64,000 nucleotides of DNA, taken from positions 62,001 to 126,000 of the forward strand of contig NZ_JAHVJR010000002.1 of the NCBI RefSeq assembly GCF_019801175.1, written 5' to 3'. Shown piece after piece: positions 19,254 through 27,014 of this stretch; positions within the stretch are counted from its first letter, which is position 1, and each line of letters starts with the position of its first letter. The translations under genes were made by a program, and so were the position numbers. The notes beneath the pieces were generated by a model. It was not told the DNA's origin. It searched no databases and saw only the letters and a list, made by a program, of their open reading frames with translations. This stretch comes from Vannielia litorea. GTDB lineage: Bacteria; Pseudomonadota; Alphaproteobacteria; Rhodobacterales; Rhodobacteraceae.

Positions 19254-19923
19254 GCGGGCGCCTTTTGTTTCATTCCGATATGGGGCCAGGTTGCTGGCGC
19301 TCAAGGTTTTAACGACATTCTTTCTGGTTTCCGTCGCCTCGGCCCAGCCTGTTGTGGTCGCCGCCTTGGGAGACAGCCTGACAGCGGGTTACGGCCTGCC
19401 GCAGGAGGAGGGCTTCGTTCCGGTGATGGAAGACTGGTTGCAGGCGCAGGGCGCGGAGGTGGAACTGCGAAACGCCGGCGTGAGCGGAGACACCACGGCG
19501 GGCGGGCTCAGCCGGGTGGACTGGACGCTCACCGATGATGTGGATGCGCTCATCGTGGAGCTGGGCGGCAATGATCTGCTGCGCGGCATCGACCCGGCGG
19601 TAAGCCGCGGGAATCTCGACGGTATTCTGAAGGCGGCTGATGCGCGTGACCTGCCGATCCTGCTGGTGGGGATGACCGCGACCGGCAATTACGGGCCCGA
19701 TTACAAGGCCGCCTTCGATGCGATGTATCCCGAACTGGCAGAGCAATACGGCGCCCTGCTCTACCCCAACTTCTTCGCTGCCCTGACCGCGCTGGAAGAC
19801 CAGGCGGCGGCGCGGCGGGAGCATATGCAGGGGGACGGCATTCACCCCTCGGCCAGCGGGGTGCGGCTTGTGGTCGAAGACATGGGGCCGCGGGTTTTGG
19901 AGCTGCTGGAACGGGTCAACTAG
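19252..19923 (+). CDS. tesA: TesA-like arylesterase / lysophospholipase (SGNH hydrolase)
   Basis: A periplasmic multifunctional esterase of the TesA group. The 223-residue product has a signal peptide (hydrophobic LLALKVLTTFFLVSVASAQ), then SGNH block I GDSLTAGYGLP with the catalytic Ser, block III GGNDLLRGID with Asn, and block V DGIHPSASG with the Asp-His pair. Position is opposite the YbbAP-type ABC genes, as in E. coli. The only in-frame ATG that keeps the signal peptide is at 19252, which overlaps the divergent ATPase start; a TTG at 19285 would keep most of the hydrophobic stretch. Confidence 0.92.
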   Translation: MRAPFVSFRYGARLLALKVLTTFFLVSVASAQPVVVAALGDSLTAGYGLPQEEGFVPVMEDWLQAQGAEVELRNAGVSGDTTAGGLSRVDWTLTDDVDALIVELGGNDLLRGIDPAVSRGNLDGILKAADARDLPILLVGMTATGNYGPDYKAAFDAMYPELAEQYGALLYPNFFAALTALEDQAAARREHMQGDGIHPSASGVRLVVEDMGPRVLELLERVN

Positions 19924-19946
19924 AAGAATTTTAAAGAAAATTCTTC
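19923..19946. terminator. AT-rich palindrome after tesA
   Basis: GAAGAATTTT (19923-19932) and AAAATTCTTC (19937-19946) form a perfect 10-bp inverted repeat around AAAG. It begins on the last base of the tesA stop codon. It is unusually AT-rich for this genome and probably acts as a terminator together with the next palindrome. Confidence 0.6.
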
Positions 19947-19951
19947 AGGCC

Positions 19952-19975
19952 GAAAAATCTTCGCGAAGGTTTTTC
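19952..19975. terminator. Second AT-rich palindrome, before the hemC stop
   Basis: The 24-bp sequence has arms GAAAAATCTTCG and CGAAGGTTTTTC that pair over twelve positions with one mismatch-type T/G. Each side ends in a run of five A or T, so it can end transcription in either direction between the converging tesA and hemC. Confidence 0.7.
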
Positions 19976-20898
19976 TACTTCCAGTCGAAGAAATCATCCG
20001 TGGTCTGCGCGAGCAACTCTTCGGCAAGGCTCGCCCCCATTTCGGCGGCATCCTCGGCCAGGCCGGTGCGGGAGCCGGTGAGCACTTCGGACCCATCGGT
20101 GCGCAGGATTTCTCCCCGCAACGTCAGGGTATTGCCGTCCAGCGTGGCAAGCCCAGCAATCGGGGTTTCGCAGGAGCCATCCAGCCCGGCCAGAAGGGCG
20201 CGTTCGGCGGCAACGCGGGTGTGGGTCTCGACGTGGCGGAGGGGCGCGAGCAGCCTGTCGGCCTCGGCATCATCCGCCCGGCGCTCGATGCCGATCACCC
20301 CCTGCGCGATGGCCGGAAGCATATCCTCCGGCGCGACCGCCTGGCAGGAAATGTGTTGCGCGTTCAGCCGGTTGAGGCCCGCCTGGGCGAGAAAGGTCGC
20401 CTCGGCCACGCCATCGGCGAGCTTGCGCATCCGGGTCTGCACGTTGCCGCGAAACTCCACCACCTGCACATCGGGCCGTTTGGCAAGAAGCTGCGCCTTA
20501 CGGCGCAGCGAGGAGGTGCCCACCACGGCGCCCTGCGGCAGGGCCGAGAATGGCTTGCCGTCCAGCGTGACAAAGGCATCGCGCGGGTCTTCACGCTCAA
20601 GAAAGCAATCCAGCACAAGACCTTGCGGCTGTTCGACGGGCATATCCTTGGAGGAATGCACGGCAATGTCGATCTCGCCCGAAAGCATCGCCTCCTCGAT
20701 CTCCTTGGTGAACAGCCCCTTGCCGCCGATCTCCCGCAGCGCGCGGTTTTGGACCCGGTCGCCGGTGGTGGAAATGATCACGATTTCAAAGGCTTCATCC
20801 GGAAGCCCGTGGGCCGCCATAAGCCGCGCGCGGGTTTCATGGGCCTGAGCGAGGGCCAGCGGGCTGCCGCGGGTGCCGATCTTGAGCGTCTTGGTCAT
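19975..20898 (-). CDS. hemC: Hydroxymethylbilane synthase (porphobilinogen deaminase)
   Basis: Joins four porphobilinogen units to hydroxymethylbilane in haem synthesis. The 307-residue enzyme begins with KIGTRGSPLALAQ, contains HSSKDMPVEQP and GTSSLRRKAQL, and carries the dipyrromethane-binding cysteine in GSCETPIAGLA (usual form GGCQVPIG). Full length. It diverges from hemE, with which it shares a 95-bp intergenic region. Confidence 0.96.
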   Translation of the reverse strand: MTKTLKIGTRGSPLALAQAHETRARLMAAHGLPDEAFEIVIISTTGDRVQNRALREIGGKGLFTKEIEEAMLSGEIDIAVHSSKDMPVEQPQGLVLDCFLEREDPRDAFVTLDGKPFSALPQGAVVGTSSLRRKAQLLAKRPDVQVVEFRGNVQTRMRKLADGVAEATFLAQAGLNRLNAQHISCQAVAPEDMLPAIAQGVIGIERRADDAEADRLLAPLRHVETHTRVAAERALLAGLDGSCETPIAGLATLDGNTLTLRGEILRTDGSEVLTGSRTGLAEDAAEMGASLAEELLAQTTDDFFDWK

Positions 20899-20993
20899 GC
20901 TCGCGGGATAGCGCCCACGCCCAGACGTGACAATGCGACACTTGACACTCGGCCCCCGGAAGGCGACCCATGCGGCGACCGAGGAGGCGCAAG

Positions 20994-22028
20994 ATGGCCG
21001 AAAACAAGAGCATTCTCAAAGCCTTGGCAGGCGAGACCCAACCCACCCCGCCGATCTGGATGATGCGGCAGGCGGGCCGCTACCTGCCGGAATACAAGGC
21101 CACCCGCGCCGAGGCGGGCGATTTCCTGTCGCTCTGTTACAACTCCGATCTGGCCACCGAGGTCACGCTGCAACCGATCCGGCGCTACGGCTTTGACGCG
21201 GCCATCCTCTTTGCCGATATCCTTCTGATCCCGCAGGCGCTGGGACAGAAACTTTGGTTCGTCACCGGCGAAGGCCCGCGGCTGGAACCGATTGGACTGC
21301 GAAAAGATTACGAAGCCCTGAAGAACGGGGACGAGGTGCATGAACACCTTGCGCCGATCTACCGGACGGTGGGCAACCTGAGTGGCCAACTGCCTGAAGA
21401 GACTACGCTTATCGGCTTCGCGGGCGCCCCTTGGACGGTGGCGACCTACATGATCGCGGGCCGCGGCACGCCCGATCAGGGGCCGGCGCATGACCTGAAA
21501 ACCAAGGATGTGGCGCTGTTCAACGCGATTATCGAGCGGGTGACCTGGGCCACGATCGAATACCTCAACCGCCAGATCGAGGCCGGGGCCGAGGTGGTGA
21601 AGATCTTCGACAGTTGGGCGGGCAGCCTGACCGGCGATGACTTTGACAACTACAGCGTTGATCCGATTAAGAAAATCATCGCAGGCGTGAAGGCCAAACA
21701 TCCCGACACCCCGATCATCGCCTTCCCCCGCGGGGCGAAGGAGCGCTACATCGGCTTTCACAAGGCCACCGGCGCGGATTGCGTGGCGCTGGATGACGGG
21801 GTGACGCCCGAATGGGCCGCGGAGCATGTGCAGCCGGACGGTTGCGTGCAGGGGAATCTCAAATCTTCCCATATGGTTACGGGCGGTCAGGCGCTGGTCG
21901 ACGAGACCCGCCGGATCGTGGAGGCTTTCAGCCACGGGCCCCATATTTTCAACCTCGGGCATGGCATCACCCCCGATGCAGACCCGGAAAATGTGCAGCT
22001 GATGATCGACACCGTCCGCGGCGGTTAA
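20994..22028 (+). CDS. hemE: Uroporphyrinogen III decarboxylase
   Basis: Decarboxylates uroporphyrinogen III to coproporphyrinogen III, the substrate of HemN. The 344-residue product has the substrate-contact motif [16 protein letters not shown], the catalytic Asp in [18 protein letters not shown] and FDSWAGSL. I chose MAENKSIL because AGGAGG lies six bases upstream (20982-20987). Divergent from hemC. Confidence 0.97.
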   Translation: MAENKSILKALAGETQPTPPIWMMRQAGRYLPEYKATRAEAGDFLSLCYNSDLATEVTLQPIRRYGFDAAILFADILLIPQALGQKLWFVTGEGPRLEPIGLRKDYEALKNGDEVHEHLAPIYRTVGNLSGQLPEETTLIGFAGAPWTVATYMIAGRGTPDQGPAHDLKTKDVALFNAIIERVTWATIEYLNRQIEAGAEVVKIFDSWAGSLTGDDFDNYSVDPIKKIIAGVKAKHPDTPIIAFPRGAKERYIGFHKATGADCVALDDGVTPEWAAEHVQPDGCVQGNLKSSHMVTGGQALVDETRRIVEAFSHGPHIFNLGHGITPDADPENVQLMIDTVRGG

Positions 22029-22055
22029 CGGCGCCGGAGCCGCGATACAGGCCCC

Positions 22056-22099
22056 ATGCACATCCGATGCACAAGTGATGCACATTCCATGCATATCGC
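22056..22099. repeat. Four ATGCA direct repeats with an 11-bp period
   Basis: ATGCA occurs at 22056, 22067, 22078 and 22089, exactly 11 bp apart, in units ATGCACATCCG, ATGCACAAGTG, ATGCACATTCC and ATGCATATCGC. The block starts 28 bp after the hemE stop and ends 87 bp before the next gene. Even helical phasing suggests binding of a protein array on one DNA face, hence a regulatory role is inferred. Confidence 0.6.
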
Positions 22100-22100
22100 A

Positions 22101-22122
22101 GGCGCAGCATTTTCGCTGCGCC
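22101..22122. promoter_or_regulatory. Hairpin in the leader of the PAAR-like gene
   Basis: GGCGCAGC (22101-22108) and GCTGCGCC (22115-22122) form an 8-bp stem with loop ATTTTC. No T-run follows, so it is either the hemE 3' end or part of the 5' leader of the next gene. Confidence 0.5.
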
Positions 22123-22185
22123 GCAGCGTGTTAACGGCCCGATTCGGTGGCATAGTGATTGCTTCATTTTAGCGGAGTGATTTCG

Positions 22186-22719
22186 ATGCCGGACGAAGAG
22201 GAAGAAGAGGAGCTGCAAATGAGCAGCTCGAACCTTGATGACGCCGCCAAGGGAAAGACCGATACCATCATCATAACCTCCGGCAAGCAGGGCGGCCGCA
22301 AGGTGAAGGGCCATGACCTGCCCGGCGCGCTGATGCAGGCCGGGGTGAAGAAGGACTGGCAAGGCACCCTGCTCATCGCCTTCCCCGATGTGTGCAAGAC
22401 CCCCGCACCGGGCGGGCCGGTGCCGATCCCCTACCCCAACCTTGCCGCTGGCGGGCCGAAGCAGGGCAAGAAGGTGAAGGTGGAGCAGTCGCTGCGTCAG
22501 GCGGGCTACAAGGGCATCCGGGTGCAGACGATGGGCGATGCGGCGGGCACGGCCAAGGGGCTCGTCGGGGCCAAGGCATTTTCGCACGGCTTCACACCGT
22601 TCTCCTTCGACGTGAAGGCCGAGGGCAAAGGCGCGATGCGGCTGATCGGCCACGAGGTGACCCATGCGATCCAGCAGAGCAGCCACGTGCCGCACGGAAG
22701 CCCCGGCAAGGCCAAGTGA
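22186..22719 (+). CDS. Small PAAR-like (DUF4150-type) protein with a C-terminal HEVTH motif
   Basis: The 177-residue protein begins with an acidic run (PDEEEEEEL). Its middle has FPDVCKTPAPGGPVPIPYPN at 66-85, the hallmark of DUF4150/PAAR-like proteins of type VI secretion spikes, followed by GDAAGTAKG at 118-125 and FDVKAEGKG at 141-149, also typical of that family. Where the family normally ends in a THN segment, this one reads GHEVTHAIQQ, with HEVTH at 156-160, a zinc-protease-like HExxH motif resembling DUF4157. GGAG lies eight bases before the ATG; ATG 22219 after GAGGAG is an alternative. No secretion genes are in the window. Function unknown. Confidence 0.75.
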   Translation: MPDEEEEEELQMSSSNLDDAAKGKTDTIIITSGKQGGRKVKGHDLPGALMQAGVKKDWQGTLLIAFPDVCKTPAPGGPVPIPYPNLAAGGPKQGKKVKVEQSLRQAGYKGIRVQTMGDAAGTAKGLVGAKAFSHGFTPFSFDVKAEGKGAMRLIGHEVTHAIQQSSHVPHGSPGKAK

Positions 22720-22785
22720 CGGCAGGCTTGAGCCGCAGCCCACCGCTGATTAGCATCTGACGCAGGGTAAACGGGGGATGCGCGC

Positions 22786-24405
22786 ATGGGGCAACCGATC
22801 CGCGAGGTGACGATCGTTGGCGGGGGCACCGCCGGATGGATGACGGCGCTTTTGCTGCAATCCATGCTGAAGGGCGGCGAGAACGGGGTGCGGATCACCC
22901 TGATCGAAAGCCCCAACATCCCCACGGTCGGCGTGGGCGAGGCCACGGTGCCCGGCATGCCCCGGACCCTGCGCCAAGGCGGGATCGACGAGCGCGCCTT
23001 CTTCCGGACCTGCAACGCCAGCTTCAAGCTCGGGGTCGTCTTTGGCCATTGGAACGAGGATGCCGAGGGCAAGCGGGTCGATTACATCAACCCCTTCGCC
23101 CATCCGCCCGCGATCGACGGGGTTTCGGCGGCGGAATATGCCCTGCAATTCGGCACCGGGGGCCTCGACTTCGTACAAACCTTCTCGCCCTCGGTGGATC
23201 TTGCCGCCGCCGCCAAGGGGCCGCGCGGGCCGGGCGAGATGCCGGGGCCGCCGGTGGGCTTTGCCTACCACCTCGACGCGGGCAAATTCGCCGGGATGCT
23301 GAAGGAGCATTGCGTGGCGCGCGGGGTGCGGCATGTGCTGGACGATCTGGTGGAGGTAGAGCTGGACGAGTGCGGCTACGTGGCGGCGCTGATGCTGGAG
23401 CGCGGCGGGCGGCATCCTGTTGAACTGGTGATCGACTGCACCGGCTTTCGCGGCCTCATCATCAACCAGGCGCTCGGGGAGCCCTTCGAGAGTTACGGCA
23501 AGTATCTGGCCAACGACCGGGCGATGGCGGTGCAGGTGCCGCACCGGGAGCCGGAGCGGCTGGATTCGGTGACGAAGAGCACCGCTTTGGGCGCGGGCTG
23601 GGCGTGGCGCGTGCCGCTCTTCAACCGCATCGGCACGGGCTACGTGTTTTCTTCCGCGCACCGGACGGATGAGGAGGCGCGGGAGGAGTTTCTGGCGCAT
23701 CTGGGGCCGGATGGCGAGGGCGCCGAGCCTCGGGTGATCCCGATGCGGGTGGGGCGCAACCGGAACGCATGGGTGAAGAACTGCGTGGCCGTGGGCCTCT
23801 CGGGCGGGTTCATCGAGCCGTTGGAATCGACCGCGATCCATATGATCGACACCGCCGTACGCTGGCTGGTGCAATACTTCCCCGACACCGATTATGCCGA
23901 GCCGCTGCGAGGGCGGTTCAACCACCTCGTGGACGAGCTTTACAACGAGGTGCGCGACTTCATCTGCCTGCATTACGCGCTCGGCAACCGGACGGACGAC
24001 CAATACTGGATCGACGCGCGGGAGGAGCTGGAGGTGCCCGACACGCTCGCGGAGAACCTCGAGCTTTGGCAATACGGGCTGCCGGCGCATAACGACATCC
24101 GCTTCGTCTCGCTGTTCAGCCCGATGACCTATCAGGCGGTGCTGCTGGGCAAGCGGGTTTACGAGACGGGGTTCGGGAAGGGCAAGTTCTCGACCGGGCG
24201 CACGCTCGATCCGGCGAAATGGGAAGCCTTCGTGAAACGCGCCCGCGCCGGGATCGGGGCGCAGGTGCAGGCGGCGGCAGGGCACCGGGCGCTGCTGCGG
24301 GCGATCCGCGGCGAGGCGGGCGCCGTGGCCGAGAACGGGCTGTTGCCGGGGCTTGGCGGCGGGGCCGGGGCTGCGAAGGTTGGCGGCGAGGCGGCGATCT
24401 TGTGA
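22786..24405 (+). CDS. Flavin-dependent tryptophan halogenase-family protein
   Basis: A 539-residue FADH2-dependent halogenase-like protein. It has the FAD motif GGGTAGW at 12-18, a lysine in ASFKLGV at K81 equivalent to the HOCl/chloramine lysine of PrnA, the WxWxIP-type motif WAWRVP at 272-277 that blocks monooxygenase chemistry, and PLEST at 345-349 with the Glu and Ser that line the active site. All key residues are present. The substrate is not predictable; many marine proteins of this family act on compounds other than free tryptophan. It lies 66 bp after the PAAR-like gene on the same strand. No flavin reductase is adjacent. Confidence 0.9.
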   Translation: MGQPIREVTIVGGGTAGWMTALLLQSMLKGGENGVRITLIESPNIPTVGVGEATVPGMPRTLRQGGIDERAFFRTCNASFKLGVVFGHWNEDAEGKRVDYINPFAHPPAIDGVSAAEYALQFGTGGLDFVQTFSPSVDLAAAAKGPRGPGEMPGPPVGFAYHLDAGKFAGMLKEHCVARGVRHVLDDLVEVELDECGYVAALMLERGGRHPVELVIDCTGFRGLIINQALGEPFESYGKYLANDRAMAVQVPHREPERLDSVTKSTALGAGWAWRVPLFNRIGTGYVFSSAHRTDEEAREEFLAHLGPDGEGAEPRVIPMRVGRNRNAWVKNCVAVGLSGGFIEPLESTAIHMIDTAVRWLVQYFPDTDYAEPLRGRFNHLVDELYNEVRDFICLHYALGNRTDDQYWIDAREELEVPDTLAENLELWQYGLPAHNDIRFVSLFSPMTYQAVLLGKRVYETGFGKGKFSTGRTLDPAKWEAFVKRARAGIGAQVQAAAGHRALLRAIRGEAGAVAENGLLPGLGGGAGAAKVGGEAAIL

Positions 24406-24489
24406 GGGGTGGCGGGCGAATTGCCCACGCTGCTTGGGCGGCGGGGTTGAGCGATGCCCCTGCCCGATGCGCGCCGTAAGGCGCCGGGC

Positions 24490-24613
24490 AGCGCCGTCCC
24501 GCCCCCCGGGGCGGCGCTTCGGTGAGGTTGGGCGCGACATCAAAGGGAAGATGACGGTTGCACCATAAAGTGGCATGCACAGCTGTTGCTTGCGCCACCC
24601 CGCGGGACGGCGA
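24490..24613 (-). repeat. Palindromic repeat element, copy 1 (reverse orientation)
   Basis: About 124 bp bounded by AGCGCCGTCCCG (24490-24501) and CGGGACGGCG (24603-24612). It carries the shared core found in the two other copies, here on the minus strand: CCACTTTATGGTGC, ATCTT and CACCGAAGCGCCGCCCC. Each end can fold by itself into a GC-rich hairpin. It lies in the 308-bp gap between the halogenase and the next gene, which otherwise holds only the terminator at 24659. Confidence 0.85.
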
Positions 24614-24658
24614 TGCCCGGCTTGAGGTTGGTGCAAGGCCTCCACAAGCAACAAAAAA

Positions 24659-24684
24659 CCCCGAAGCGGCGGACCGCTTCGGGG
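24659..24684 (-). terminator. Rho-independent terminator
   Basis: CCCCGAAGCGG (24659-24669) and CCGCTTCGGGG (24674-24684) form an 11-bp stem with a 4-nt loop. On the minus strand a TTTTTTG tail follows. It ends the transcript of the esterase-like gene, 30 bp after its stop. Confidence 0.93.
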
Positions 24685-24713
24685 CGCTTTGCTGAAAAGG
24701 TCTTCGAGGGAAA

Positions 24714-26885
24714 TCAGTAGCCGGTGCCGAGTTGGCCGACGGTGAAGAACATCGTCTCGCCGGAGTGGTCATCTACGCCGTCATTGTCGGTGCTCACCCA
24801 TGCGGTGCCATCGGAGAAGATCGCCAGCCCCTCGACCTTGTCGAGCACGTAGCCGCCGCCTGCCTTGAGGTCGGGCAGCAGGTCGCGCACGTCTTCCTTG
24901 CTCACCATCGGCAGGTCGCCACCGAGCGGGGCGGGCTGCATCTGGCTGAGGGAGACGCGGGTGATCTTCTTGGTCACGGCGCGGTCGTCGTGCTGGTTGT
25001 CACGCTCCACGAGGTAGACGTGATCGCCGTGGGCGGTGATTTCCGACAGGCCGACCCAGCCGGTGGCGGGCTCTTCCTTGGTGTAGCGCACTGCGCCCCA
25101 CGCGCCGCTCTCGGGGGTGTAGGCCACCAGCTTCACGGTGTTCTTGGGATCGTCGGCCCATTCACGCTGCACGGCCATCCAGAGCGTGCCATCGACCAGC
25201 GTGATGCCCTCGAAGCCGAAGCGCTTTTCAACCGCCATCAGCTCGGCGGGCAGGCCCACCTCTTCCTCGATCTCGCCTTGCGCGTTCACGTGGTAGAGCG
25301 CATGAGGGATCACCCGGTCGGTCCGGCCCTCGGAGGCGAGCCAGAAACCGCCCTCGCCATCAAGGGTGATACCTTCGAGGTCGAGCTTTTGCGCGGGGTA
25401 GCCGGCGCGGGTGATGTCAATGGCCTCCACGATCCGGGCAGGCTTGCTGCTCACGTCGATCTTGAAGATGCGCGGCTGGTAACCATAGAAGCTGTCGGAC
25501 ACCGCCCAGACGGTGCTGTCTCCCTCGGCCACCATGCCCGAGATCGCGCCCCAGCCGGTGAGTTCGGCCATGCCTTCGGAGGTCAGCTGCGGGTAGCTCG
25601 CCTCGCCCTCGGCATACTCATAGAGCATCACGTGGGCGCGTGCGCCGCCGTCCTCGATCAGGTCGGTCTCGTTGGCCGAGACCAGCAGGTTGCGGGAGGG
25701 GATGGTCACGTAGCCCTCCGGCCCGATGCCCGAGGGCAGGAGCTGGGTGAGCACGGGGTTGGCCGGGTCGGTCGCGTCATAGACGCCGACGACGGAACCG
25801 CGCTCGGAGCCGACGAAGATCATCGGGGTGCCGCCAAACTCGGCAAAGGTCACGGACTCCGGCTCGACGCCTTTGGCATCGGAGCGCTTGTCGGGGTAGT
25901 GGCCGATCTTGATGAGTTCGTGCTCAAAGCTGGTGCCGCTCTCGTAGACCACTTCGCCGGTCTTGCTGAAGATCGTCCAGCCACGCGAGCCGCCTTCATA
26001 GTCGCCCTCGTTGGCGGTGGCGAAGTGCTGATCGTCGATCCACTTCACCGCGTCGGGCTCGCGCTTGCGGCCCTTCTGGCTCTCGGTGAAGAGCAGCGCG
26101 CCGCGCTCGTCGGTGGCGTCGATGCCATCGAGATCCACCGCACCGGCGGAGAAATGGGCGGTGACGGTGTTGTCGGCGCCGATGACGGCGATGTGGTTGT
26201 TCTCCTGCATCGTCACGACGATCTCGCCCAGCGCGTTGATGTCGACAAACTCCGGCTCCGGGTCATCGCCCGCCACATCGGCGAGGCCGATCAGCGCGAT
26301 TTGCTGGAGGCTGTCGCAATCAAGGGTGCCATCCGCGAGGGCGATCTTGACCACGAAACCGGCGGGCATTTGCGGGATGACGCCATCGTTCAGGTCTTCG
26401 TCGCGCTCATTCTCGATGGCCACGGCGATGAAGCTGCCATCGGGCGCCTTGGCGACCGAGTCGGGCTGGCCGCCGAGGTCGCAGCTGGCCAGCTCTTCGC
26501 CCGAGGTCACGTCAATCGCGGCGAGGCGGCCGGAGGGGGCCACGTAGCTCTCGGAGGTGTTGATCCCGGTGAAGGCGGTGGTGCCGATCACGGCCACCGA
26601 GGTTGGCTCGCCATTCAACTCGATATTGCCCAGAGGCTTGGGCGCGGCGGGATCGGTGATGTCGACCCGGCCCAGCACGCCGAGCGGGCTGTCGGTGTAA
26701 ACCAGCGTCATGCCATCGGCGGTCACGTCGATGATCTCGGGCGAGCTTTCGCGGGCGGTGTCTTCGCCTTCGGCCATGTTCTTGATGACCGGGAAGGAGG
26801 CGATGCGGTTGAAGACCATCTCGGCCTGAGCGGCGCCGGTTGCGGCGGCCAGCGCGAGCGCCGAGGTCAGAAGCGTGCGGTGCAT
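24714..26885 (-). CDS. Secreted beta-propeller protein with esterase-like/phytase-type C-terminal domain
   Basis: A 723-residue secreted protein. A signal peptide ends near GAAQAE. The N-terminal half has WD/YVTN-like propeller blades (GMTLVYTDSPLGVLGRVDI, SGRLAAIDVTSGEEL, VVGVYDATDPANPV), including the ATANEGDYEGGSRG segment seen in alkaline-phosphatase-associated choice-of-anchor proteins. The C-terminal third (from about residue 450) is an esterase-like activity-of-phytase domain with DLEGITLDGEGGFWLASEGR and KRFGFEGITLVDGTLWMAVQ. AAGGGGA precedes the ATG at 26885, which I prefer over a longer frame. A role in phosphate ester breakdown is a family-based inference. Confidence 0.8.
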   Translation of the reverse strand: MHRTLLTSALALAAATGAAQAEMVFNRIASFPVIKNMAEGEDTARESSPEIIDVTADGMTLVYTDSPLGVLGRVDITDPAAPKPLGNIELNGEPTSVAVIGTTAFTGINTSESYVAPSGRLAAIDVTSGEELASCDLGGQPDSVAKAPDGSFIAVAIENERDEDLNDGVIPQMPAGFVVKIALADGTLDCDSLQQIALIGLADVAGDDPEPEFVDINALGEIVVTMQENNHIAVIGADNTVTAHFSAGAVDLDGIDATDERGALLFTESQKGRKREPDAVKWIDDQHFATANEGDYEGGSRGWTIFSKTGEVVYESGTSFEHELIKIGHYPDKRSDAKGVEPESVTFAEFGGTPMIFVGSERGSVVGVYDATDPANPVLTQLLPSGIGPEGYVTIPSRNLLVSANETDLIEDGGARAHVMLYEYAEGEASYPQLTSEGMAELTGWGAISGMVAEGDSTVWAVSDSFYGYQPRIFKIDVSSKPARIVEAIDITRAGYPAQKLDLEGITLDGEGGFWLASEGRTDRVIPHALYHVNAQGEIEEEVGLPAELMAVEKRFGFEGITLVDGTLWMAVQREWADDPKNTVKLVAYTPESGAWGAVRYTKEEPATGWVGLSEITAHGDHVYLVERDNQHDDRAVTKKITRVSLSQMQPAPLGGDLPMVSKEDVRDLLPDLKAGGGYVLDKVEGLAIFSDGTAWVSTDNDGVDDHSGETMFFTVGQLGTGY

Positions 26886-27014
26886 GGGAGTCCCCTTGGT
26901 TTTTGTTGTGGGGGACATTTGGGCCGAAGCGGTGACGCCCGCGTAACAGAGCCATGTCAGTTGCATGACAAGACGGGTGGAGGGGCGGCGACGCGGGCTT
27001 TCGGTGACTGGCCC

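Noticed and set aside
22186..24405. A complete type VI secretion or contractile injection cluster
   Set aside because: No sheath, tube, baseplate or ATPase gene is present; only one PAAR-like gene is seen.
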